Assembly: GCA_028292505.1 (NCBI GenBank)
Contig: JAQGMF010000039.1
Location: 1 to 50,729 of the forward strand
DNA: 50,729 bases
Source: Rhodocyclales bacterium
Lineage (GTDB): Bacteria > Pseudomonadota > Gammaproteobacteria > Burkholderiales > Rhodocyclaceae
Direction of reading: 5' to 3'
Shown here: in pieces, positions 1-9,441 of the stretch
How the letters are laid out: each line of letters opens with the position of its first letter
How positions within the stretch are numbered: position 1 is the stretch's first letter
Position numbers and translations under genes: made by a program
The notes under the pieces: model-generated
What the model was told of the DNA's origin: nothing
Seen by the model: the letters and a program-made list of their open reading frames with translations, nothing else
Databases searched by the model: none

Positions 1-3000
1 GACCAGCATCCATGGTTCCAGCGCGCGCGCCTCGCCAAACCGGGTTCGGCGGCACGCAACTACTACGTCTGGTCCAATACCAATCAGACCTACGAAGGCA
101 CGCGCATCATCTTCATCGATTCGGAAAAGTCCAACTGGACTTGGGACCCGGTCGCCAATGCCTACTTCTGGCATCGCTTCTACTCGCACCAGCCCGATCT
201 AAATTTCGACAACCCGCTGGTGCTGCGCGCCGTGCTCGGCGTCATGCGCTTCTGGCTCGATCTCGGTGTCGATGGTCTGCGCCTCGATGCCGTGCCCTAC
301 CTCGTCGAACGCGAAGGCACCTCGAACGAGAACCTGCCGGAGACACACGCCATCCTCAAGCGCATCCGCGCGCATCTGGATGCGTCGTATAGCGGCCGCC
401 TGCTGCTCGCCGAGGCCAACCAATGGCCCGAAGACGCGCAGGAATATTTCGGCCAGGGCGACGAGTGTCATATGTCATTTCACTTTCCACTCATGCCACG
501 CATGTACATGGCCATCGCCAAGGAGGACCGCTTTCCCATTGTCGACATCATGCGTCAGACGCCGGACATTCCGGCCAATTGCCAGTGGGCAATCTTCCTG
601 CGCAACCACGATGAGCTGACGCTGGAAATGGTCACCAGCGCCGAGCGTGACTACCTGTGGGAAACCTATGCCGCCGACCGCCGCGCGCGTCTTAACCTTG
701 GCATCCGCCGTCGCCTGGCACCGCTGCTCGAACGCGACCGTCGCCGCATCGAACTCATGAACGGCCTGCTGTTCTCGATGCCAGGGACGCCTGTGCTGTA
801 TTACGGCGACGAAATTGGCATGGGTGACAATATCCATCTTGGCGACCGCGATGGCGTGCGCACGCCGATGCAATGGTCGCCGGACCGCAATGGCGGTTTT
901 TCGCGCGCCGATCCAGAAAAACTCGTGCTGCCGGCCTTGAACAGTCCGTTGTACGGCTATGAGTCGGTCAATGTCGAGACGCAGCGTCGCGACCCGCATT
1001 CGCTGCTCAACTGGACGCGACGCATGCTCACGCTGCGCAGCCAGTACAAGGCTTTCGGGCGCGGTCGCATGCGCTTCCTGTTCCCCGGCAACCGCAAGAT
1101 CCTCGCTTACCTGCGCGAACACGATGGTGAAATCATATTGTGCGTCGCCAACCTGTCGCGTGCACCGCAGGCCGTCGAACTCGATCTGTCGGAATTCATC
1201 GGCCGCGTGCCGGTCGAAATGCTTGGCGGCACGTCTTTCCCTGGCATCGGTCAGGCGAAATACCTACTCACATTTCCACCCTACGGTTTCTACTGGTTCC
1301 TACTCAGCACCACGGCACAGCCACCGACCTGGCATACCGCCGCGCCCGACCAGATGCAGGAATACGTGACGCTGGTGGTGCACAGTCGCCTGCGCAATGA
1401 ACTCACCGAGGCTTCGCGCGATGTGCTGCAGCGCGAAGTGCTGCCGAACTACCTGGCGCGCCGCCGCTGGTTTGCCGGCAAGGGCATGACAATACGCCAT
1501 GCGCATATTTCATACGTTGCCGCGCTGCCTACGCCCGACCTGTTCCTCACCGAGGTCGAAGTCGAGAGCAGCAAGGGCGACGGCCAGGAGACACGCACCG
1601 AGCGCTACATGCTGCCCATCGGCGTGTTGTGGGATCAGGAAACACTGCCAGCATTGCCGCAACAACTGGCCTTCGCGCGCCTGCGGCGCGCCAATCGCGT
1701 CGGCTTTCTCACCGATGCGTTTTCGCTGGCGCCTTTCGTGCACGCCATGCTGCAAGCATTACGCGAGCGCAGCATCCTGTCGGCGAACAACAGTGGCGAA
1801 ATTCACTTCCTTGCCGAAGATGTGGACGACGTGCTCGACGTGCCGCCCGATGTCGACATCACCTGGCTCAGTGCCGAGCAATCGAACAGCTCATTGGTGA
1901 TCGGCGGCAAGAGCGTGCTCAAAATCATCCGCCGCGTTGTCTCGGGCGTGCATCCGGAGACGGAGATGACGCGTCATCTCAGTCATCTCGGTTTCAACAA
2001 CATCGCCGGCCTGCTCGGCGAAGTGGTACGCGTCGCACCTGACGGCACGCTCAACACCATCGCCGTCCTGCAACGCTACATTGGCAACCAGGGCGATGGC
2101 TGGACCTGGACGCTGGACTACCTGCGTCGCACCATAGACGAAGCGTCGTCCACCACCACGGCTGCCGCCCCCGCTGACACGACCGTTACCGAAGAGGACG
2201 ACTACGAAGACGAGCTACGCGCCTATGCGAGCTTCGCTGCCGTTGTCGGTCGCCGTCTCGCCGAGTTACACGCCAACCTGTCCCTGCCCTCCACCGACCC
2301 GGCCTTTGCGCCCATGAGGGTCACGTCCGACGATGTGGCTGATTGGGGCGCCGCTGCGCAGGTGCAGCTCAATCTGGCGCTCGACATCCTGCAGCAGACA
2401 CAGGGCTTGATGGCCGACATTCCCGTCGACGCGCAAACGCAGGCACTGGCGCACGACATTCTCGATCGTCGTCAGGACTTGCTCGCAGCGATTCGCACCG
2501 CTGCCGCAAAGGGTGTCGGCGCATTGCGCACGCGCGTGCATGGCGACTTTCATCTTGGACAGGTACTGGTCGTCCAGGGCGATGCCTATATCGTCGACTT
2601 CGAAGGCGAACCGAGCAAATCTCTGGAAAAGCGCCGCGAAAAAAGCAGCCCGCTGCGCGATGTCGCTGGCATGTTGCGCTCCTTCGATTATGCCGTGAGC
2701 GTTGCCAGCGATCCGCAGCGCGAAGGTGGTGTGCAGCCGCTGGCCGCCACGCAGGCGCAGCGCACGGCCCTCATGCAACGCTTCCGCGACAACGCCGAAA
2801 CCGCGTTCCTCAACGCCTATCGCGAAGTCGCTCGCAACACCCTGCATCCCTGGGCAAGCGCGGAGGCGGAAGACGCTCTGCTCGATCTCTTCCTGCTCGA
2901 AAAAGCCACCTACGAAATCTGCTACGAGGCGGCCAACCGGCCGGTGTGGATCAATCTGCCGATCCGCGGACTGCACGCTCTCGCCGAACGATTGAGCCCC

Positions 3001-3033
3001 AGAACGCATTCATCTGGCGCCGACGCGCCTTGA
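1..3033 (+). CDS. treS: Trehalose synthase / maltokinase fusion (5' truncated)
   Basis: The reading frame is open from base 1, so the gene begins outside the window; 1,010 codons are present. The N-terminal part is a GH13 trehalose synthase that interconverts maltose and trehalose. The nucleophile lies in GLRLDAVPYL (Asp near codon 96), the acid/base Glu in LLAEANQW (near 138), and the third Asp in RNHDELTLE (near 204). From about codon 455 a maltokinase domain follows, with RRRWFAGKG near its start, HGDFHLGQVL as a phosphotransferase-type catalytic loop (near 847) and IVDFEGEP as the metal-binding motif (near 866). Such fusions make maltose 1-phosphate for GlgE. About 100 residues of the usual fusion appear to be missing on the left. 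glgB follows after 33 bases, so the two are probably cotranscribed. glgE would be expected upstream, but this cannot be seen. Confidence 0.95.
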   Translation, partial: DQHPWFQRARLAKPGSAARNYYVWSNTNQTYEGTRIIFIDSEKSNWTWDPVANAYFWHRFYSHQPDLNFDNPLVLRAVLGVMRFWLDLGVDGLRLDAVPYLVEREGTSNENLPETHAILKRIRAHLDASYSGRLLLAEANQWPEDAQEYFGQGDECHMSFHFPLMPRMYMAIAKEDRFPIVDIMRQTPDIPANCQWAIFLRNHDELTLEMVTSAERDYLWETYAADRRARLNLGIRRRLAPLLERDRRRIELMNGLLFSMPGTPVLYYGDEIGMGDNIHLGDRDGVRTPMQWSPDRNGGFSRADPEKLVLPALNSPLYGYESVNVETQRRDPHSLLNWTRRMLTLRSQYKAFGRGRMRFLFPGNRKILAYLREHDGEIILCVANLSRAPQAVELDLSEFIGRVPVEMLGGTSFPGIGQAKYLLTFPPYGFYWFLLSTTAQPPTWHTAAPDQMQEYVTLVVHSRLRNELTEASRDVLQREVLPNYLARRRWFAGKGMTIRHAHISYVAALPTPDLFLTEVEVESSKGDGQETRTERYMLPIGVLWDQETLPALPQQLAFARLRRANRVGFLTDAFSLAPFVHAMLQALRERSILSANNSGEIHFLAEDVDDVLDVPPDVDITWLSAEQSNSSLVIGGKSVLKIIRRVVSGVHPETEMTRHLSHLGFNNIAGLLGEVVRVAPDGTLNTIAVLQRYIGNQGDGWTWTLDYLRRTIDEASSTTTAAAPADTTVTEEDDYEDELRAYASFAAVVGRRLAELHANLSLPSTDPAFAPMRVTSDDVADWGAAAQVQLNLALDILQQTQGLMADIPVDAQTQALAHDILDRRQDLLAAIRTAAAKGVGALRTRVHGDFHLGQVLVVQGDAYIVDFEGEPSKSLEKRREKSSPLRDVAGMLRSFDYAVSVASDPQREGGVQPLAATQAQRTALMQRFRDNAETAFLNAYREVARNTLHPWASAEAEDALLDLFLLEKATYEICYEAANRPVWINLPIRGLHALAERLSPRTHSSGADAP

Positions 3034-3066
3034 AGCTTCAATCCATTTCACGCCTGGAGAAACATC

Positions 3067-5313
3067 ATGGGCCATAGCAATCCGCCATTTGTTGGCAACG
3101 CCATACCGCCGATTGGCGAACGCGTCGATCTCGATGCAGGCGACAGCGAAGCCGCGCAACGGCTGGTCGACGGTCGCCACGGCGACCCCTTCGCTTTCCT
3201 CGGCCCGCATCAGCGCGACGGCAATGTCGTCGTGCGCGTATTCGTGCCGAATGCTCGCGCCGTGCATATGCTTGCCAGTGACGGCAAGCGCAGTATCGGC
3301 GATTGTTCGCCAACGGATTTCGATGGCTTGTTCGTCATCCACGTCACGCAATTCGAGCCCTACCTGCTATCCATCGACTGGCACGGCACGATACAGGTCA
3401 CCGAAGATCCGTATTCCTTCGGCGCCCTGCTCGGCGACCTCGATCTGCATCTCATCGCCGAGGGTCGGCATCGCGAGCTGGGACGTTGTCTGGGCGCCAC
3501 TCACATGGAAGTCGATAATGTCCTCGGCGTGCGCTTCGCCGTCTGGGCACCGAATGCCATGCGCGTATCGGTGATCGGCGACTTCAATAGCTGGGACGGG
3601 CGACGTCATCCCATGCGGCGGCGTCATGCTGCGGGCGTGTGGGAAATTTTCCTGCCGCACGTGCCGGTCGGTGCGCGCTACAAATACGAGATCATCAGCC
3701 GCGAAGGCGCCCTGCTGCCGCTCAAGGCCGACCCGCTGGCGCTGCAATGCGAAGTTTCACCGCTGACCGCTTCCATCGTCGCCGACCCGACACCGTTGCA
3801 CTGGACCGATCAGGACTGGATGGCGCGCCGCCCGGCCCTGCAGACGGCGCAGGCCGCCATCTCTATCTACGAGGTCCACGCCGCGTCGTGGATGCACCTC
3901 GATGACGGCCGCTCGCCGAACTGGGGCGAGTTGGCCGACCGGCTCATCCCGTATGCGCTCGACATGGGCTTCACGCACCTGGAATTGTTGCCCATCATGG
4001 AGCACCCTTTCGGCGGCTCGTGGGGCTATCAGCCATTGTCGCAATTTGCGCCGTCTTCGCGCTTCGGTCCACCACAAGGCTTCGGCATGTTCGTGGACCG
4101 CTGCCACGCCGCGGGTCTGGCCGTGCTTCTCGACTGGGTACCCGCACATTTTCCAAATGATGCACATGGCATGGCGCAGTTCGATGGCACGGCGCTTTAC
4201 GAGTACGCCGATTCGCGCGAAGGCTGGCATGCCGACTGGAACACGCTGATCTACAACTTCAGCCGACATGAAGTGCGCGGCTATCTCATTGCCAGTGCGC
4301 TGTTCTGGCTGGAGCACTATCACGTCGACGGCCTGCGAGTCGACGCCGTCGCCGCGATGCTCTACCGCGACTACAGCCGTCAGCCGCACGCGTGGCTGCC
4401 GAACATCCACGGTGGCCGCGAAAATCTCGAAGCCATCGCCTTCCTCCAGGAACTCAATCAGACCGTCGGCGAGCGTTGCCCCGGCGCCATCATGGTCGCA
4501 GAGGAATCCACCGCCTGGCCGGGCGTCACCGCGCCAGTGCATCGCGGCGGGCTGGGTTTTTCATTCAAATGGAATATGGGCTGGATGCATGACTCGCTGC
4601 AATACATGGCGCGCGATCCGATCCATCGCCGCTTCCACCACAACGAGATGACCTTCGGCCTGATCTACGCCTTCTCCGAGCGTTTCGTACTGCCGATCTC
4701 GCACGACGAGGTGGTACATGGCAAGGGCACTTTGCTGCAGCGTATGCCGGGCGATCAATGGCAGCGTTTCGAGAATCTGCGCGCCTATCTGACCTTCATG
4801 TGGACCCACCCCGGCAAGAAACTGCTGTTCATGGGCAGCGAGATCGGTCAGTTCCACGAGTGGAATCACGACGGACAGGTGGATTGGGGCACGCTGCACG
4901 ACCCTATGCATCGCGGCATCCAGAACCTGGTGCGCGATCTCAATGCACTCTATCGCCGCGAGGATGCGCTGCACCTGGGCGATGCCGAGGCGGCCGGCTT
5001 TGTCTGGCTCGTCGGCGACGATTATGACAATAGCGTGTTCGCCTACGTTCGCCAGGCCGAGGGCGCAGCGCCCCTCGTCGTGGTGTGCAATATGACGCCG
5101 GTGATACGCCATGACTACCGCGTCGGCGTGCCGCAGGGCGGTGCCTGGCGTGAAATTCTCAACACCGATAGCGGTCACTATGGCGGCGCCAATCACGGCA
5201 ACCTGGGTATCGTGACGGCCCAGGACGTACCCTCCCACGGCCGACCGGTTTCGCTGAGCCTGACGCTGCCATCGCTGTCGGTAGTGGTATTGCGGGTGGA
5301 ACAATCAGGATGA
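3067..5313 (+). CDS. glgB: 1,4-alpha-glucan branching enzyme
   Basis: This 748-residue protein is a full-length group-1 branching enzyme that introduces alpha-1,6 branches into alpha-glucans in the cytoplasm. The N-terminal module carries DPFAFLGPH, and a second beta-sandwich module ([17 protein letters not shown]) precedes the GH13 barrel. Catalytic residues are seen in [10 protein letters not shown] (Asp near 426), MVAEESTAW (Glu near 479) and [11 protein letters not shown] (Asp near 547). The start is supported by TGGAG eight bases upstream of the ATG. It sits between the treS-maltokinase fusion and treY. In the GlgE route, branching of the maltose-1-phosphate-derived glucan is the matching step. 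Confidence 0.96.
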   Translation: MGHSNPPFVGNAIPPIGERVDLDAGDSEAAQRLVDGRHGDPFAFLGPHQRDGNVVVRVFVPNARAVHMLASDGKRSIGDCSPTDFDGLFVIHVTQFEPYLLSIDWHGTIQVTEDPYSFGALLGDLDLHLIAEGRHRELGRCLGATHMEVDNVLGVRFAVWAPNAMRVSVIGDFNSWDGRRHPMRRRHAAGVWEIFLPHVPVGARYKYEIISREGALLPLKADPLALQCEVSPLTASIVADPTPLHWTDQDWMARRPALQTAQAAISIYEVHAASWMHLDDGRSPNWGELADRLIPYALDMGFTHLELLPIMEHPFGGSWGYQPLSQFAPSSRFGPPQGFGMFVDRCHAAGLAVLLDWVPAHFPNDAHGMAQFDGTALYEYADSREGWHADWNTLIYNFSRHEVRGYLIASALFWLEHYHVDGLRVDAVAAMLYRDYSRQPHAWLPNIHGGRENLEAIAFLQELNQTVGERCPGAIMVAEESTAWPGVTAPVHRGGLGFSFKWNMGWMHDSLQYMARDPIHRRFHHNEMTFGLIYAFSERFVLPISHDEVVHGKGTLLQRMPGDQWQRFENLRAYLTFMWTHPGKKLLFMGSEIGQFHEWNHDGQVDWGTLHDPMHRGIQNLVRDLNALYRREDALHLGDAEAAGFVWLVGDDYDNSVFAYVRQAEGAAPLVVVCNMTPVIRHDYRVGVPQGGAWREILNTDSGHYGGANHGNLGIVTAQDVPSHGRPVSLSLTLPSLSVVVLRVEQSG

Positions 5314-5404
5314 CATCAGCATCAACGGTGAAGCCGTCGACCCCACCATACCCGAATCCATCGGGCCACTCGCAACAACTCGACAACCCATCGCTGGATC
5401 TCTC

Positions 5405-8290
5405 ATGACACCTCGCGCAACACTGAGACTGCAATTTCGTCATGAGTTCAAGCTGGATGACGCTACACGCCGCCTCGATCAGTTCGCCGCACTGGGACTG
5501 AGCCATATCTACGCTTCGCCCCTGCAACGCGCCCGCGAAGGTTCGACGTATGGCTACGACATCGTCGATTACGCCAACATCAATCCGGAACTTGGCGGCG
5601 AGCTCGCGCTGCAACGCCTGGTGTCGGGCCTGCGCGAGCGCGGCATGGGGCTGATCCTCGACATCGTGCCGAATCACATGGCCGCATCTTACGAGAACAA
5701 CTGGTGGCGTCAGGTGCTCGAAGGCGGCAACAGCAGCCCGTATGCCGATTACTTCGACATCGACTGGCAGTCGGCCGACCCTGTCTTGCAGGGTAAGGTG
5801 CTGGCACCCTTCCTGGCGCAATCCTATGGCGAAGCATTGGCCAGTGGCGACCTCAAGCTGCGCGTCGATGCCGGCAGCGGCGCCTTCTTCATCGAGTACT
5901 ACACGCAGCGCTTTCCGGTCGCGCTGCGCGACTATGCTGCCATCCTGGGTGGCAGCAGCGAGGCACGCTGCAAGCGGCTGGCCGCCCTGTTCGCCGACCT
6001 CGGCGCGGGCAAGCTCAACAATCGCTATGCCGATGAGGCGCGCCGCGCCGTCGTGTCAGAGATCGCCAGTGGCGCCGGCCCCGTCATCGCCGGTGCCATC
6101 GCCCAGTTCTCCTCAGAAACTGCCGAGGGTCAGGCACGCCTGCATCGCCTGCTCGAGCGCCAGCACTACCGCCTCGCCTGGTGGCGCAACGCGGCCGAGG
6201 AGATCAACTGGCGGCGCTTCTTCGAGGTCAGCGACCTGATCGGCATGCGCGTGGATCGCAACGACGTCTTCCGCGATCAGCATGCGCTGATTTTTCGCCT
6301 GTATGCCGAAGGCATGATCGACGGTGTGCGCGTCGACCACGTCGATGGCTTGGCCAACCCACGCTTGTACTGCCAGCAACTGCGCGAACAACTGGAAGCG
6401 CTAGCGCCGCGGCGCGAAATTCTCGGCTTGTCGCCCACGCCTTACATTATCGTCGAGAAGATTCTCAGCGATGACGAACTGCTACCGGCCAACTGGCAGG
6501 TGGACGGCAATACCGGCTACGACTTCATGGACGAGGTATCGAGCGTGCTGCACGACGAGCGTGGCGCAGCACCGCTCGAAGCGTTATGGCGCGAGCTGTC
6601 GCAGCAACAACACACTTTCAAGGAAGGTCTGCACGCGGCGCGCCACCAGTTACTGACCGAGCATTTCGTCGCCGAGTTCGAAGCGGCCATCCGCCTCCTG
6701 CATCGCATCGCCCGCTCCAGCCTGAGTACCCGCGACGTGAGCCGTGGCAGCTTGCGCCGTGCGCTGCACGCGCTGCTGGTGTGCTTTCCGACCTATCGTC
6801 TGTACGGCGAGAAAACGGGACGTCAGGCGGCCGACGCACCGGCCCTGGAAGTGGCACTGGAAGGCGCGCACAGCATGCTGCGCGCCAGCGATCACGCCAC
6901 GCTGGCCCTGCTCGACCAGTGGCTCGGCGGCGAAGCGCCCGCCATGGCAACGACCGAATTCGAGGTCGAGCTACGTTGCCGCGCCATGATCAAGTTCCAG
7001 CAACTAACGCCGCCGCTGGCCGCCAAGTCGCTGGAGGACACGGTGTTCTATCGCTATGGCCGGCTGCTGTCGCGCAACGAAGTCGGCAGCAATCCAGAAC
7101 GCCTGTCGCGCAGCGTCGAGGAATTCCATGAATGCAATCTGCGGCGTCAGACCAGCTTTCCGCACAGCCTGCTGGCGACCGCTTCGCATGACCACAAGCG
7201 TGGCGAAGACACGCGCGCGCGCCTCGCCGTGCTCAGCGAGATTCCGCAGGTATGGCAGGCCGCGGCAATGCGTTGGCGCGCCATCAATGCGGCGCTGCGC
7301 AGTCAGCGTGAAGGCAACGGCAGCGACGGCGACGAAATGCCAGATGCATGCGATGAATACATGCTCTACCAGATGCTGGTCGCCGCCTGGCCGCCGGGCT
7401 TACAGCCGGACGATTTGAATGGGTTACGCGAACTTGCCGCGCGTCTCGCCGACTGGCAGCAGAAAGCCATGCGCGAAGCCAAGGCGCGCTCTGACTGGAT
7501 GATGCCCAACACGGCTTACGAAGAAGCCAGCCGTGCCTTCATCTCGAATGCGCTGGGTCTGGTCGAAGGCGCCGAGCCGACAACATTCGCCAGCGCCTTC
7601 GCCAAGGACGTTGCCGCCTTCGTGACGCGCATCGAATGCGCCGGCATCATCAATAGCCTGAGTCAGGTCTTGCTGCGCATGACCTGTCCGGGCATCCCGG
7701 ATCTGTACCAGGGCACGGACCGCTGGGACTTCAGCCTGGTAGACCCGGACAATCGCCGCCCGGTGACATATGACGAACAGATCATGTTCGAAGGTGGCTG
7801 CGTGACCTGTGACTGCGCTGCGCGTCTGCTTGAAAACTGGCGTGACGGTCGCATCAAGGAACAACTGATCGCCTCGACGCTGAACCTGCGCAAGCACCTG
7901 CCCGCGGTCTTCGAAGGCGCCTATGTCCCGCTCGAACTGGAAGGCCCGCATGCGCAGCACGCGATTGCCTTCGCGCGTCACGATGGCGAGCACTGGGTGG
8001 TGGTGATCGCAACGCGCCTGTCGGCGAATCTCCTCGGCGATTCGAACGCGCCTGCGAGTTTGCCAAGAATCGATGCAGCCCTGTGGGAGGAAACGCGCGT
8101 GCGTCTGCCCGAAGCACTGTGCATCAGCATGCGCCGCGAGTGCTTCAGCGATGCGCTGCTGCGCCGCGAAGTCGCCACCGTAGAAAACGGCATTCGCCTC
8201 TCCGATGCACTCGACATATTTCCGATTGCCTTGCTCACCAGTGCTGAAATGGCGCCCACAGATAAAAATGTCAAATGGAAATCGCAATGA
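5405..8290 (+). CDS. treY: Maltooligosyl trehalose synthase
   Basis: This 961-residue protein is a GH13 enzyme that turns the reducing end of a maltooligosaccharide into a trehalosyl unit. TreZ would then release trehalose. Diagnostic stretches are GLILDIVPNHMA, GVRVDHVDGLANP (nucleophile near residue 311), HDHKRGEDTRARL and PGIPDLYQGTDRWDF. The length is typical for TreY. It starts 91 bases after glgB without a strong ribosome binding site. treZ, the usual partner, is not in the window and may lie upstream or elsewhere. The stop codon overlaps the start of the mechanosensitive channel gene by ATGA, indicating translational coupling. Confidence 0.95.
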   Translation: MTPRATLRLQFRHEFKLDDATRRLDQFAALGLSHIYASPLQRAREGSTYGYDIVDYANINPELGGELALQRLVSGLRERGMGLILDIVPNHMAASYENNWWRQVLEGGNSSPYADYFDIDWQSADPVLQGKVLAPFLAQSYGEALASGDLKLRVDAGSGAFFIEYYTQRFPVALRDYAAILGGSSEARCKRLAALFADLGAGKLNNRYADEARRAVVSEIASGAGPVIAGAIAQFSSETAEGQARLHRLLERQHYRLAWWRNAAEEINWRRFFEVSDLIGMRVDRNDVFRDQHALIFRLYAEGMIDGVRVDHVDGLANPRLYCQQLREQLEALAPRREILGLSPTPYIIVEKILSDDELLPANWQVDGNTGYDFMDEVSSVLHDERGAAPLEALWRELSQQQHTFKEGLHAARHQLLTEHFVAEFEAAIRLLHRIARSSLSTRDVSRGSLRRALHALLVCFPTYRLYGEKTGRQAADAPALEVALEGAHSMLRASDHATLALLDQWLGGEAPAMATTEFEVELRCRAMIKFQQLTPPLAAKSLEDTVFYRYGRLLSRNEVGSNPERLSRSVEEFHECNLRRQTSFPHSLLATASHDHKRGEDTRARLAVLSEIPQVWQAAAMRWRAINAALRSQREGNGSDGDEMPDACDEYMLYQMLVAAWPPGLQPDDLNGLRELAARLADWQQKAMREAKARSDWMMPNTAYEEASRAFISNALGLVEGAEPTTFASAFAKDVAAFVTRIECAGIINSLSQVLLRMTCPGIPDLYQGTDRWDFSLVDPDNRRPVTYDEQIMFEGGCVTCDCAARLLENWRDGRIKEQLIASTLNLRKHLPAVFEGAYVPLELEGPHAQHAIAFARHDGEHWVVVIATRLSANLLGDSNAPASLPRIDAALWEETRVRLPEALCISMRRECFSDALLRREVATVENGIRLSDALDIFPIALLTSAEMAPTDKNVKWKSQ

Positions 8291-9441
8291 ATAACTTCAA
8301 TCGTTTCCTCGACACGCTGTCGCAAAGCCATGGTTGGTTCGGCACCGGCCTGGTCGCGCTATTTGCCATCGCCGTCGCGCTGTGCGTCCACGCCATCGGT
8401 GCGACCGTGCTGCGGCGTGTGGCAAGCCACAGCATCTTCCTGGCATCGCTGATCCAGCGCATCTACCGTCCCAGCCGCCTGGTGCTCGTGTTGTTCGCGC
8501 TCGAATTCGCCTGGCGCCTCGCACCCGACTCGGTGAAGGCCATCGAAACGGTCCGCCGTATCAACACCGTGTGCCTGATCACATCGCTCACCTGGCTGGC
8601 AGTCGCATGGGTCATGGCGTTGTCGGACACCGTGATTGCCCTGCACCCGGTCAACGTCGACGACAACCTGCAGGCACGTCGCGTCCTCACGCAGACGCGC
8701 GTGCTCACACGCAGCCTGACGTGCCTGATCGTATTGCTCGGCGTGTCCTTCGCGCTGCTGACCCTGCCGGGCGTGCGTCAGCTCGGCGCCAGCATTCTCG
8801 CCTCCGCAGGCATTGCCGGCGTCGTCGCCGGTATCGCTGCGCGCCCCGTGCTCGGCAACTTCATCGCCGGCCTGCAGCTGGCCTTCACACAACCGATGCG
8901 CATCGACGACGTACTTATCGTGCAAGGCGAATGGGGGCGCGTCGAAGAGATCACCGGCAGCTACGTCGTGATGGCTTTGTGGGACCAGCGTCGCCTCATC
9001 GTTCCGCTGCAATGGTTCATCGAGAACCCCTTCCAGAACTGGACGCGCACCGGCACACAATTGCTCGGCACCGTTTTCCTGTGGGTCGACTTCCGCACAC
9101 CGCTCGACAAACTGCGCGCCGAGCTGGACAGGGTTTGCCACAGCGACAAGGACTGGGATGGCCGTGCATGCGTTTTGCAAGTCACGGATGCCAACGACAA
9201 AGGCATGCAGGTGCGTCTGCTGGTGAGCGCAACGAGCGCACCGAAAAGCTTCGACCTGTGCTGCCGCATCCGCGAAGCGATGATCGGTTACATGCAGCGC
9301 GAGCTACAGGATTGCCTGCCATTGCGCCGCATCGTTATGCCAACGTCAAATGAAACGCAGTTGGCCGACAGGCAAGATCAGGCAATTACGCGTCCTACCG
9401 GCGCTCCACTTCCTGATCAAGCCGTTCACGGATCGCCGTGA
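8287..9441 (+). CDS. MscS-family mechanosensitive channel
   Basis: This 384-residue inner-membrane protein has several N-terminal hydrophobic segments, followed by the MscS pore-helix and beta-domain region. ASAGIAGVVAGIAARPVLG is the Gly/Ala-rich pore helix, and RIDDVLIVQGEWGRVEEI opens the beta domain. The family releases solutes on hypo-osmotic shock. The ATG at 8287 was chosen over an in-frame ATG at 8275 because GGAAA precedes it at good spacing and it forms an ATGA overlap with the treY stop. Coupling to trehalose synthesis fits osmotic adaptation, with synthesis and emergency release of a compatible solute in one operon. The last 47 bases overlap, antisense, the 3' end of the following sensor kinase gene. 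Confidence 0.9.
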   Translation: MNNFNRFLDTLSQSHGWFGTGLVALFAIAVALCVHAIGATVLRRVASHSIFLASLIQRIYRPSRLVLVLFALEFAWRLAPDSVKAIETVRRINTVCLITSLTWLAVAWVMALSDTVIALHPVNVDDNLQARRVLTQTRVLTRSLTCLIVLLGVSFALLTLPGVRQLGASILASAGIAGVVAGIAARPVLGNFIAGLQLAFTQPMRIDDVLIVQGEWGRVEEITGSYVVMALWDQRRLIVPLQWFIENPFQNWTRTGTQLLGTVFLWVDFRTPLDKLRAELDRVCHSDKDWDGRACVLQVTDANDKGMQVRLLVSATSAPKSFDLCCRIREAMIGYMQRELQDCLPLRRIVMPTSNETQLADRQDQAITRPTGAPLPDQAVHGSP

